The position numbers and the translations under genes are program-made. This document shows, one piece after another, positions 1-7,988 of a DNA stretch of 64,000 nt. The stretch's first letter is position 1. Every line of letters starts with the position of its first letter. Below the pieces are notes generated by a model. That model saw nothing but the letters and a program-made list of their open reading frames with translations, ran no database searches and was not told the origin of the DNA. The stretch comes from Calothrix parasitica NIES-267 (GTDB taxonomy: Bacteria > Cyanobacteriota > Cyanobacteriia > Cyanobacteriales > Nostocaceae), in assembly GCF_002368095.1 (NCBI RefSeq), contig NZ_AP018227.1, positions 906,001 through 970,000 of the forward strand, read 5' to 3'.

Positions 1-3
1 TGT

Positions 4-194
4 AGAGTGTGTGACGGCTATATAAAACTGTGTTCTAAAGTGATTAATTGAGCGAATACCGTCACGCACCATCCGAGTTTATGGCAAATTTTATTATTCA
101 TCATATAATGCATCAATTATGGTTGGTGCGTGACGGTAATTTCAAATTTTATCGTTTTTATATTGAATTATTTCAAACCGTCACACACCCTACC
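4..194. repeat. Two copies of a ~70-bp inverted-repeat element
   Basis: Two successive units, about 4-71 and 124-194, each start with a form of GGTGCGTGACGG and end with its inverse complement CCGTCACGCACC, separated by about 45 AT-rich bases. The same design recurs at 3099-3171, 16499-16567, 19735-19803 and 24930-25000. The size and inverted ends suggest a non-autonomous miniature element or small dispersed repeat; no gene is visible in it. Confidence 0.75.
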
Positions 195-222
195 AACTCC
201 AATTTCAATTACCAATTACCAA

Positions 223-3060
223 TTACCAATTACAATTACTCGTTGTTTGAAAATTTGTATTTTGAGGAATATCAGCAACTAATAAAATTTCCCCATCTTT
301 TGTTTTTATCCAACCTTGTGCTTCTACAATTTGTTTTATTGGTTCTTCTTTCTTAATTCTTCGTCTTGTTTGCGTTTTTATTTCTTCATTGTCATTTAAA
401 GTTGCTAATTTTGTCCGATTTAATCTACCGCTTAAAGGTTCAGAAGGATTCGGTGGTAAACTACCAGTTCCGGTAATTGTGAAACTGCTTCGAGCGTAAC
501 CTGGACTAGAACAAGTATCGACGATTTGGGTATCTTCTGCTGTTGTTGGTAACTGAACTAAGCCACTATTAATGTCAGACCGAGGTGTAATCACTTCTAC
601 CGTACCGCTTGAATCTTCAGTCGCACCCGTAGCGGTAATATCGCTTTGAGGAGTGGGTTGAGAGCGAAACTGGGTTCCAAACACACCTTCAGCATTAATC
701 CGTACATTTCCACCAAGGAAGTTTTCCGAATTAGCGCTAATGTCGCTATTTTCATTAGCAATTAGCAAATCCGTATCAATGTTGATGTTACCACCGACAA
801 CATTTTCCCCCGTCGCATTAGTGGAAATATTGCTTCCACGACGCATGATTAATTCTCGTGAATTGATATTTATTGTTGCTTGTTCTGTATCTGAATCAAT
901 TTCATTATTACCTGTATTGGCACTAAGTAAAGCATTATTATTTAAACGGATAGAATCGGCATTTATAATTAAATTTCCCGCTGTTCCCGTACCAAGACTC
1001 TCCACACTTAACTTTGCTTTATTTTCAATCTGTAAAATATCCGCGTTGACTGTTAAATTTCCTGCATCTCCTGTTGAATTTGGCTCTGCTGAGGTAAACA
1101 AACCGCTAGAAAATTCATTATCTTTAGTAGTACCAATTAATTGTATATTATCGGCATCAACACTCAGATTTCCACCTTTACCTTCCCCAAATGTACTAGC
1201 ACCAATTTGTCCTCCATCTTTGACTAGTAAGCGATTGGTTTTAATCGTTAATTCTCCCGCATCTCCTGTTGAATTTGGCTCTGCGGATGCAGACAGAATA
1301 CTAAGCAATGAACCATTTTCACTTGTTCCAATTAATTGTATATCCGTAGCATCAATATTCAGATTTCCACCTTTACCTTCCCCACGTGTGTTAGCACTCA
1401 CCCTTGCCCCATCTTTAACTAATAAGGTATTAGATTTAATGGTTAATTCCCCTGCATTTCCTATTGAATTTGGCTCTGTTGAAGCAAACAAACCACTAAA
1501 AAACTGACCATCTTTACTTGTTCCTATTATTTGTATATCATCAGCATCAACAGTTAAATTACCACCTTTACCTTGCCCAAGTGTACTAGCAGCAATTTGT
1601 CCCCCATCCTTGACTAGTAAGCGATTAGTTTTAATAGTTAATTCCCCTGCATCTCCTGTTGAATTTGGCTCCGCTGATGCAGATAAAGCGCTAATATCTG
1701 AACCATCTTCACTTGTTCCTATTATTTGTATATCATCGGCATCAATTGTTAAATTACCACCCCTCCCTTGCCCAAATGTATTAGAATTAATTCCCGCTCC
1801 ATCTTTGACTAATAATGTATTAGTTCTAATCGTTAAATTTCCTGCATCTCCTGTTAAATTGCTCCCTGCAAAAGCAGATAAAGCACTAGACCGCGAACCA
1901 TCTTTACTTACACCAATTAGTTCCACATTCTGGGCATCAACGGTTAAATTTCCTCCCTTACCTCTACCTAATGTACTGGCTGTTATAACTGCTCCATTTT
2001 CAAGTCGTAAGGTGTTAGTATTTATATTGACATCGCCCCCTTCTCCACCTGTTTCTGCTTGGAATAAATTAGTAATAAAACTATTGTTAAGCCTTATGTT
2101 TTCAGTCGCATTAACTTGAATATTTCCCGCTCTGCTATCATCAGAACCCAATGGATTAACTGTCCGTACAAGAAAAAAGCTCTGTCCTGTCATTTCTAAA
2201 TTCCGAGCATTAACTGCGATACTTCCACCATTGTCAGCAGGGACAATTACTCTAGCTTCATTAGTCAGCTTTACATCACTTCTTACTATTCCCTCGGGAA
2301 AATTAAACTTGAGATTATTAAGGTTATTTCCATCACCACTCAATCCAACTATTCCTTGTCCGTTAAGCCCCCCTAATTCAAATCTTCCATCCGAAAGACT
2401 TACTATTCCAGCATCGAAACTAACATCACCACCAATTAATCCCAAGGTTTTACCCGGTTTAACTCGTAAACCAGTAAGCATTCCTTGATTATTCGTTGCT
2501 TGAGATTGATTGCTGATTTGTCCCGGATTATTTCCATACTGCAATCCCAAAGGAACATTTATACTTAATAATGGTTTACTAGTAGGATTTATCGCATTAA
2601 ATTCTAAACCATCACCGAATTTAATATTATCAGCAGTACTCCCAACGAAAGAACCACCAATATCTAACCTTGCATTTTCACCAAATACAATTCCATTGGG
2701 ATTAATCAAAAACAAATTAGCCGCACCATTCGCTTTAATCAACCCGTCAATATTAGAAATAGAACTCCCCGTTACCCGAGTCATTATATTTTGAATATTA
2801 GCAGCATTATTAAAATGAGCTTCTCTCCCTGTGGAAACTCCAAACTTTTCAAAACTATGAAATAAATTACTTCCAGCAGTAGTTCCACCTTCGATTTTTG
2901 TAATATTCTCTTCTATTCCGACTTCGGAATTGTTGGGTAAGGTATTATCAGGAGTGATTTGAGCAGAAGTTGAGAAAGCAGAAGATAAGATGGTACAAAA
3001 AGTTGTAAGTCCAAAGACAAGATTATAAAAGTAATTAGATTTTCTAATTTGATTATTCAT
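223..3060 (-). CDS. Haemagglutination-domain (TPS-type) exoprotein, repeat-rich
   Basis: This 945-residue protein begins with a signal-peptide-like segment ending near residue 34 (SAQ), then the filamentous-haemagglutinin N-terminal (TPS) domain over about residues 35-170, with the signature NGAANLFLINPNGIVFGENA. The middle is a beta-helix-like stretch of Gly/Asn/Thr-rich repeats, including a tandem 65-residue unit. The last ~110 residues hold a conserved tail with two cysteines (TCSSPGYA) and EAQGWIK. By family knowledge such proteins cross the outer membrane through a TpsB/ShlB partner, which is not in the window. It lies downstream of the HlyD-like gene on the same strand. Two paralogues at 16609 and 19846 share both ends. 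The family call is firm; the biological role is unknown. Confidence 0.88.
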   Translation of the reverse strand: MNNQIRKSNYFYNLVFGLTTFCTILSSAFSTSAQITPDNTLPNNSEVGIEENITKIEGGTTAGSNLFHSFEKFGVSTGREAHFNNAANIQNIMTRVTGSSISNIDGLIKANGAANLFLINPNGIVFGENARLDIGGSFVGSTADNIKFGDGLEFNAINPTSKPLLSINVPLGLQYGNNPGQISNQSQATNNQGMLTGLRVKPGKTLGLIGGDVSFDAGIVSLSDGRFELGGLNGQGIVGLSGDGNNLNNLKFNFPEGIVRSDVKLTNEARVIVPADNGGSIAVNARNLEMTGQSFFLVRTVNPLGSDDSRAGNIQVNATENIRLNNSFITNLFQAETGGEGGDVNINTNTLRLENGAVITASTLGRGKGGNLTVDAQNVELIGVSKDGSRSSALSAFAGSNLTGDAGNLTIRTNTLLVKDGAGINSNTFGQGRGGNLTIDADDIQIIGTSEDGSDISALSASAEPNSTGDAGELTIKTNRLLVKDGGQIAASTLGQGKGGNLTVDADDIQIIGTSKDGQFFSGLFASTEPNSIGNAGELTIKSNTLLVKDGARVSANTRGEGKGGNLNIDATDIQLIGTSENGSLLSILSASAEPNSTGDAGELTIKTNRLLVKDGGQIGASTFGEGKGGNLSVDADNIQLIGTTKDNEFSSGLFTSAEPNSTGDAGNLTVNADILQIENKAKLSVESLGTGTAGNLIINADSIRLNNNALLSANTGNNEIDSDTEQATININSRELIMRRGSNISTNATGENVVGGNINIDTDLLIANENSDISANSENFLGGNVRINAEGVFGTQFRSQPTPQSDITATGATEDSSGTVEVITPRSDINSGLVQLPTTAEDTQIVDTCSSPGYARSSFTITGTGSLPPNPSEPLSGRLNRTKLATLNDNEEIKTQTRRRIKKEEPIKQIVEAQGWIKTKDGEILLVADIPQNTNFQTTSNCNW
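1066..2040 (-). repeat. 195-bp tandem repeat inside the exoprotein gene
   Basis: A landmark (atctcctgttgaattt and close variants) recurs at 1066, 1261, 1456, 1651 and 1846, exactly 195 bases apart each time, so the unit is 65 codons. The encoded unit carries LLVKDG, GKGGNL and IQLIGTS motifs. Preservation at the nucleotide level points to recent expansion or gene conversion within the beta-helix region. Confidence 0.88.
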
Positions 3061-3098
3061 ATTAATTTTACCAATTATTAATTATCAATTAAAATATC

Positions 3099-3171
3099 GG
3101 TGATGCGTGACGGTATTTTCTCATCTTTTCGTTTTTCTATCTAATTATCTCAAACCGTTACGCACCCTACA
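3099..3171. repeat. ~70-bp inverted-repeat element
   Basis: This is another copy of the GGTG(C)GTGACGG ... CCGT(C/T)ACGCACC family, sitting between the exoprotein gene and the HlyD-like gene. It ends in a CCCTACA tail like the copy at 24930. Confidence 0.7.
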
Positions 3172-3209
3172 AATAAACCAATTATCAATTACGAATTACG
3201 AATTACGAA

Positions 3210-4661
3210 TTATAATCCCGTCCAATCTTTAAAAATTGGTAATACAAATTCAATTGGTTTCTTTTCTTCAATTTTAATTCTAACTGTGGTTGTTGTTCCC
3301 GGTGTAATTTGTAATTCTGGTCCTTTTGATGATGACCATTTGTATCCGCTATTGGTGGAATTATCTTTTTCTAATTGGGTGAATACAGCAATATGAGGAC
3401 CTTCATTAATAACGCTGGGTAAAATGTCGGGATTACCAATTAAACTGACTATTCCTTGTTTACTAACTGGATATTCAGATGTTTTGATTACTTTAGCTTT
3501 AATTCCTCCATACTCTTCTCTTTTCACGGTAGAAGGAGTAATTTGTAAATCCATTCCGGGTTTAATTTTCTTACCTTCACTGACTGGTAAAAAACTGACG
3601 TTAACTAATTTATCGTCAGATTGTTGGGCTGATATCGTTACTATTCCGATACCGGATGATAATTCCTGTCCGGGTTTTGCTGCTATTTCTAAAACTGTTC
3701 CGTCGTATTGTGAAACTATTTCGCTGGTACGGAGTAACTGTAATTCGATTTGAGAAATTTGACGTTCGGTTTCTTTGATTTCTTTAGCTCGGTTGGTTGC
3801 TACAATTAAGTCTTGTTCTGTTTGATTAGCTTGACGACTTTTTAACTGTTTTAATTTCGCTTGTAAATCGTTGACCTGATTGAGATTCTTTAAATATTCC
3901 CCTTGAGCGTTAGTTTCTCTGACATCTAATTTATTCAGTTCAGATTTGACGCTATTTATTTGTTCTTGAGTACCAATATATTCTTGTTTGGCTTTTAATG
4001 CTAAATCTTTTGGTACTGCTCCTTGTTGATAAAGTTTTTCTCTTTCTTCCCAGCGCTTTTTCATTGTTGGCTGTAGCTGTTTTAACGTTTCCAAACGAGA
4101 CAACAAATTTTGGCGATCGCGCTTGATTGCTTGGACTTCTTTTTCCCGTAATTGCGGGGTTATAGACTCCACCGTCCGCAAACTTGATTCTAAGGTTTGA
4201 CGCTGTTGAGCTATAGCAGCTTGTTCGATAGATAACCTTTGAACCTGAGCTAATTTCGCAGTATCATCCTGGATTTTTAATTGAGAAAGTTTATCGCGAG
4301 ATAATTGCAGTTTTTTCCGTAATGACCTTTGGTCGAGAGTCGCTAAAACCTGACCTTTTTTAACTTTATCTCCCACCTTCATATTTAATTCCAGAATCCG
4401 ACCGGGATTAGCAGCTTGAACCGTCACAACCTTACTTGGATAAATCAAAACCCCCTGACCTTTAACAACAATCGGAATTCGTCCGAACCAACTCCACACA
4501 CCACCAGCAGCAACCAGAGAACCGAGAGCGACCAAAGAAATCCAGCGTCTGGGATTAGTAATTTTAACTAATAAATCAAGCTGTTCTGGAGACGCAACCT
4601 TTTGTAGAGCTTCCTTACGAAATATCTTTGTTTTAACCTGAGTATCTTGTTGTATAACCAT
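3210..4661 (-). CDS. HlyD-family periplasmic adaptor, NHLM bacteriocin-export type
   Basis: The 483-residue protein has a cytoplasmic N-terminus, one membrane helix at about residues 40-60, then a biotinyl-lipoyl-like half-domain (GRILELNMKVGDKVKKGQ), a long coiled coil over about residues 110-310, the second lipoyl half (YDGTVLEIAAKPGQEL) and a beta-barrel C-terminus. This is the layout of membrane-fusion proteins that link an inner-membrane ABC exporter to an outer-membrane channel, closest to those of NHLP/NHLM bacteriocin systems. It is co-directional with the upstream cNMP-binding protein gene and the precursor peptides, which supports a role in their export. The matching peptidase/ABC transporter is absent here. 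Start chosen at the ATG at 4661. Confidence 0.85.
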   Translation of the reverse strand: MVIQQDTQVKTKIFRKEALQKVASPEQLDLLVKITNPRRWISLVALGSLVAAGGVWSWFGRIPIVVKGQGVLIYPSKVVTVQAANPGRILELNMKVGDKVKKGQVLATLDQRSLRKKLQLSRDKLSQLKIQDDTAKLAQVQRLSIEQAAIAQQRQTLESSLRTVESITPQLREKEVQAIKRDRQNLLSRLETLKQLQPTMKKRWEEREKLYQQGAVPKDLALKAKQEYIGTQEQINSVKSELNKLDVRETNAQGEYLKNLNQVNDLQAKLKQLKSRQANQTEQDLIVATNRAKEIKETERQISQIELQLLRTSEIVSQYDGTVLEIAAKPGQELSSGIGIVTISAQQSDDKLVNVSFLPVSEGKKIKPGMDLQITPSTVKREEYGGIKAKVIKTSEYPVSKQGIVSLIGNPDILPSVINEGPHIAVFTQLEKDNSTNSGYKWSSSKGPELQITPGTTTTVRIKIEEKKPIEFVLPIFKDWTGL

Positions 4662-4709
4662 GATTTCAATTTTGGATTATATTGCTTTTCATTTAAATTT
4701 ATTCTCTTT

Positions 4710-4734
4710 CCCCTCTCCTTGATAAGGAGAGGGG
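4710..4734. repeat. CCCCTCTCC hairpin
   Basis: A perfect stem CCCCTCTCCTT / AAGGAGAGGGG with a short loop lies between the cNMP-binding and HlyD-like genes. Nearly the same hairpin occurs at 40729-40753. There is no T-run, so I treat it as a dispersed repeat, not a clear terminator. Confidence 0.6.
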
Positions 4735-4793
4735 TGTCCGGAGGACGGGGTGAGGTTAATGCTGTATTTTAGAAACATAAGAACTTCGCGTCT

Positions 4794-5900
4794 CTAGATT
4801 CCAATTTTCTTCAACATCCAATCAAACCTAGCCCCAGCTAGTGACATATCGGATAAAAAATCGTTATCGAGTTCGTTAGCAAAAACCTGTTGAAGAGATT
4901 CCCCACTACTATAAGTAAGTCTTCCATATCCGAGTCTTTGAACAATTTCCCGCTGTTTATCAGCCAATATATTTGCTAATACCCGATAAAATCGAGCCGC
5001 GAAACCGACATCGTGTAACAATTTTGCAGACAATCTCCATTTTGGAATAGATAGAAATCTAGAATTTCGCAGTGCTTTAACAGTCATAGATAAAGGTGTT
5101 TCTACCTCAATAAATAAAGTTTCACCAACAATATCACCACGAGATAATCGCCCTAATTCTTGCTCCAAAACAGGCTTTTCAATATCTTGATTATCATTCT
5201 CTAAATTAGTAAAAGCTTTTGCTAAAAGATTTTCTTCACTTCCACCAGTATTTAAAGCAACCGCACCATCAAGCAAAATATACAGAGATTCCATCGGTCT
5301 ACCGCTGCGAATTAATACTGAATTCTCTGTTACCTGTTCTACCCGTCCGGCTGAAATTAACCAGTCAATATCGCTATCATGCATCTGTGCAAATATAGTC
5401 AAAGCTTCTCGTAATTGTGGACGAGTCAACACAATAGTACTATGACCCAAATTATGCATCATTTGCTGTAAACGATTTGCAAGCATTATTGCACTAGCAC
5501 GATATATATGAGCAGCAAAACTCAAATCGTCCTCCAACTTTTGCATCAGTTCTGCTTTCGGAACAGTTAAAACCAAAGACTTAGTAGTAGCAGTAACGGT
5601 AGTAGAAGGTAAATAACTTTCAATAAAAGGAATTTCACCAACCATCTCACCACTCGACAAACGACTGATTTCCCTTCCCGGAACACTACCTTCCAAAGCA
5701 GCAAAAGCACGTCCCAAAGGATTTCCATTATCTCTATTTAAAGAAACCGAAAATCCACCATCCAAAATAATATGTAAACCATCAAGCGGTTCCCCCTGAC
5801 ACATCAGAATTGTACCAGCATCAATATCAGCTTGATATCCCGCTGTTAACATCCAGTCAATATCATGATTGCTAAGTTCTTTTAGCAAAACTTCCGTCAT
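4794..5900 (-). CDS. Protein with two cyclic-nucleotide-binding domains
   Basis: The protein is 368 residues from the ATG at 5900, which is preceded by AAGGAAA; an upstream in-frame ATG at 5957 lacks such a site and adds low-complexity residues. It contains two similar halves, about residues 10-160 and 170-350. Each begins with a DIDWM(L/I).AG motif and has the beta-roll pattern of cNMP/CAP-like domains (LDGLHIILDGG; MESLYILLDGA), then a GE(M/I)VGE-type turn and a FAA.(F/I)YR helix. There is no membrane helix, peptidase or ATPase. In cyanobacterial bacteriocin exporters such domains are often fused to the transporter, so this free-standing form may be a regulatory subunit. That role is inference from location. 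Confidence 0.8.
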   Translation of the reverse strand: MTEVLLKELSNHDIDWMLTAGYQADIDAGTILMCQGEPLDGLHIILDGGFSVSLNRDNGNPLGRAFAALEGSVPGREISRLSSGEMVGEIPFIESYLPSTTVTATTKSLVLTVPKAELMQKLEDDLSFAAHIYRASAIMLANRLQQMMHNLGHSTIVLTRPQLREALTIFAQMHDSDIDWLISAGRVEQVTENSVLIRSGRPMESLYILLDGAVALNTGGSEENLLAKAFTNLENDNQDIEKPVLEQELGRLSRGDIVGETLFIEVETPLSMTVKALRNSRFLSIPKWRLSAKLLHDVGFAARFYRVLANILADKQREIVQRLGYGRLTYSSGESLQQVFANELDNDFLSDMSLAGARFDWMLKKIGI

Positions 5901-6000
5901 ACCCAAATTTCCTTTTTTTATAGTTAGGAGTGAGGAGTTAAGAATTAAAAGAATCATTGACCTTTGACCTTTAACCCTTAACCTTTGACCTCATCTACTG

Positions 6001-6285
6001 TTATCTAAAAAATCTAGCGAACCCCTTGAAAAAACCCATAGCATCGCTCATCGAATCGATACCTAATATTGCAACCTGGAATGCAGAGGAAGATGTATGG
6101 GAAGATTTTAAAATTGGACTGCTATTACTTTCTTGATTTCCGACCTCTACTGAATCTACAGAATAGATATCATTTTGTTCAAACATCGACCCAGAGAAGA
6201 AAATATCGATTCCACCAGAAACATCATCGAGTTCCGATTCCGATAATTCAATGGGAGCAACCTGTTTTTCAATATTGTCTGACAT
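6001..6285 (-). CDS. Divergent double-glycine precursor peptide (CTB-like)
   Basis: This 94-residue peptide has a leader with IELSESELDDVSGG (cleavage expected after GG, near residue 25), like the neighbouring precursors. Its core shares only GS.FEQ near the start and an AF....G segment near the end, and finishes with an amphipathic, basic tail (GFFKGFARFFR). There are no cysteines in the core. An AGGAGAATCAATAACA-type ribosome site precedes the ATG. A terminator at 6478-6526 separates it from the three other precursors, so it may be expressed separately. The leader identification is strong; antimicrobial or other activity is unproven. Confidence 0.8.
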   Translation of the reverse strand: MSDNIEKQVAPIELSESELDDVSGGIDIFFSGSMFEQNDIYSVDSVEVGNQESNSSPILKSSHTSSSAFQVAILGIDSMSDAMGFFKGFARFFR

Positions 6286-6477
6286 TGTTATTGATTCTCC
6301 TATAAATAATTCTTTATTCGTCTTCTACAATCAGATATTTCTAGGGATTTACTACTCATGCAAAATTGAGAGAGGGAGTAGAAGGGGAAGAGGGGGTAGA
6401 GGGGGGAGATTATAGAAATTTAAAATTAAAACAGATGGTAGTGGGAGCATCTTGCTTCCTATCCACCCCATTACCAA

Positions 6478-6526
6478 AACAAAAAAAGAATACGATATAA
6501 GAGTTTTACCTCAATATCGCATTCTT
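6478..6526 (-). terminator. Rho-independent terminator after precursor peptide genes
   Basis: Reading the minus strand, a 13-bp near-perfect stem (AAGAATGCGATAT / ATATCGTATTCTT) is followed directly by a run of T. It sits 43 bases after the stop of the precursor gene at 6569, ending the unit of three close precursors. Confidence 0.75.
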
Positions 6527-6568
6527 GATTTTAATCTCTAGCCTTAAGGGGAGAATCCTGAATTCAAA

Positions 6569-6832
6569 TTACTCGTCGGTATCGCTTCCGAATACTCCAA
6601 GTCCTTTAAAAGCTCCACTAGAAATTCCTTGAATTTCAAACATTCCTTGAGTACCAGCACCTTGGGGACCAGCGAAAGTAGCTTCACCACCAGCTAGAGC
6701 GAATTGCTCGAAACTGCTACCGCTAAAACCAAAGTTCAAAAAGCTGTTGTCATCGCTTCCACCTGCGACCATATCTAGTTCTTGTTCGGAAAGTTCGATA
6801 GCATTTACGTTCTTGTTGATTTCATTAGACAT
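6569..6832 (-). CDS. CTB-type bacteriocin precursor peptide 3
   Basis: The peptide is 87 residues from the ATG at 6832, preceded by CAGGAGAAATAAA; a longer in-frame start at 6880 lacks a good site. The leader has IELSEQELDMVAGG, a double-glycine (nitrile-hydratase/microcin-like) motif near residue 25. The core carries GFSGSSFEQFAL, GGEATFAGP and FKGLG.FGSD and contains no cysteine. It is a close paralogue of the precursors at 6958 and 7308, arranged as tandem duplicates with near-identical leaders and ribosome sites. Likely exported and cut by a C39-type peptidase transporter; the product's activity is not known. Confidence 0.88.
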   Translation of the reverse strand: MSNEINKNVNAIELSEQELDMVAGGSDDNSFLNFGFSGSSFEQFALAGGEATFAGPQGAGTQGMFEIQGISSGAFKGLGVFGSDTDE

Positions 6833-6957
6833 TTTATTTCTCCTGTTTAATTTAATATGATTATTCGTCTGTAGAATCATTCAAATCTGACAACCCGGTT
6901 TTTTATAATTCGTAATTAATTACCGGGTTTTAATATTCCGAGGTCGGAACAGTACTA

Positions 6958-7233
6958 CTAGTAACTCTCGTAAGAAGTATCATCTCCGAATGTTCCGATT
7001 CCTTTAAACGATTTGCTAGAAACTCCTTGAATTTCAACAATATGCTGAGTACCAGTACCCTCGGGACCAGCAAATGAACTTTCACCAGCTTTTAAAGCAA
7101 ACTGTTTAAAACTACTACCGTTTAAACCGAAACCGAAAGAGTCAAAGGAATCTATGCTTCCACCTGCTACCATATCTAATTCCTGTTCGGAAAGTTCAAT
7201 AGCATTTACATTGTTGTTGATTTTGTTAGACAT
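6958..7233 (-). CDS. CTB-type bacteriocin precursor peptide 2
   Basis: This 91-residue peptide has the leader motif ELSEQELDMVAGG and a core with GLNGSSFKQFAL, GESSFAGPEG, GTQHIVEIQG and FKGIGTFGDD. No cysteine is present. The ATG follows CAGGAGAAATAAC, the same translation signal as its two neighbours. Flanking DNA also matches that of the 7308 gene (the short region after each stop), which fits tandem duplication of gene plus flanks. Confidence 0.88.
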   Translation of the reverse strand: MSNKINNNVNAIELSEQELDMVAGGSIDSFDSFGFGLNGSSFKQFALKAGESSFAGPEGTGTQHIVEIQGVSSKSFKGIGTFGDDTSYESY

Positions 7234-7307
7234 TGTTATTTCTCCTGTTTTATTGAATCTGTTGATTTATCTGAAAATCTAACCATTCCAAGTTCGGGAC
7301 AGAATAA

Positions 7308-7571
7308 TTAGTAAGAATCAGTATCAAAACTATCGGTTCCGAATAATCCAAGACCTTTAAATCCAGAGCTTTCAACACCTTGAGCTTGAATCATATGTTG
7401 AGTACCAGCACCATTAGGACCTGCAAAAGTCGCTTCACCACCAGCTATAGCAAACTGTTTAAAATCGCTACCGCTAAAACCGAAACCGGGAAAACTACTA
7501 CCACCTGCGACCATATCTAATTCTTGTTCGGAAAGTTCAACAGCGTTGTTCTTGTTGATTTCGTTAGACAT
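7308..7571 (-). CDS. CTB-type bacteriocin precursor peptide 1
   Basis: First gene of the precursor run, 87 residues, with leader motif VELSEQELDMVAGG and core motifs GFGFSGSDFKQFAI, GGEATFAGPNGAGTQH and FKGLGLFGTD. It has no cysteine in the core. The ATG follows CAGGAGAAATAAC. It is the most upstream gene of the minus-strand locus, so the promoter should lie in 7572-7988. Confidence 0.88.
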   Translation of the reverse strand: MSNEINKNNAVELSEQELDMVAGGSSFPGFGFSGSDFKQFAIAGGEATFAGPNGAGTQHMIQAQGVESSGFKGLGLFGTDSFDTDSY

Positions 7572-7988
7572 CGTTATTTCTCCTGTTGGATATAGTTGAA
7601 AATTTTTACAGTTAACAAGCGGTTTTCAGAAAAATCACAGTTTAGTTAAAACCATTCATTGCTACTCCGGTTCCCCTCGCTGCGTTTTCCGTTTCGCTTG
7701 ATGTATTCATACTACGAAATCAAAACAGCTTCCGACATCGTACAAAAGTTCGGATTCAAAAATTTTAATTGTCCATCAATACGACTAGTACTAAAGTTGG
7801 AGATTGGGAATCGGGAATTGGTAATAGGTAATTGGTAATTGGTAATTCTCCCCCCTCTCCCCCATCTTCCCCCTCTCTCCCCTCTCTCCTTATCTTCCCC
7901 CTCTCCCCCTCTTCCCTTCCCAAATATCGCTTAAGTAAACCACCTTGAGATATATAAGTAAACGAGTCAATCGATAATTATTAGATAA
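7572..7988. other. Intergenic region between divergent loci
   Basis: This divergent spacer must hold the promoters of the precursor peptides (minus) and of the haem-sensor locus (plus), but I could not pick convincing promoter boxes. It contains a run of AATTGGTAAT-type short repeats near 7800-7850 and an almost pure C/T tract at about 7846-7920, a composition seen in several other intergenic spots of the window. Confidence 0.5.

Noticed and set aside
48-356. Plus-strand frame of 102 codons
   Set aside because: It runs through inverted-repeat elements and the antisense 3' end of the exoprotein gene.
740-2794. Long open frames opposite the exoprotein gene
   Set aside because: They are antisense shadows of the repetitive exoprotein coding sequence.
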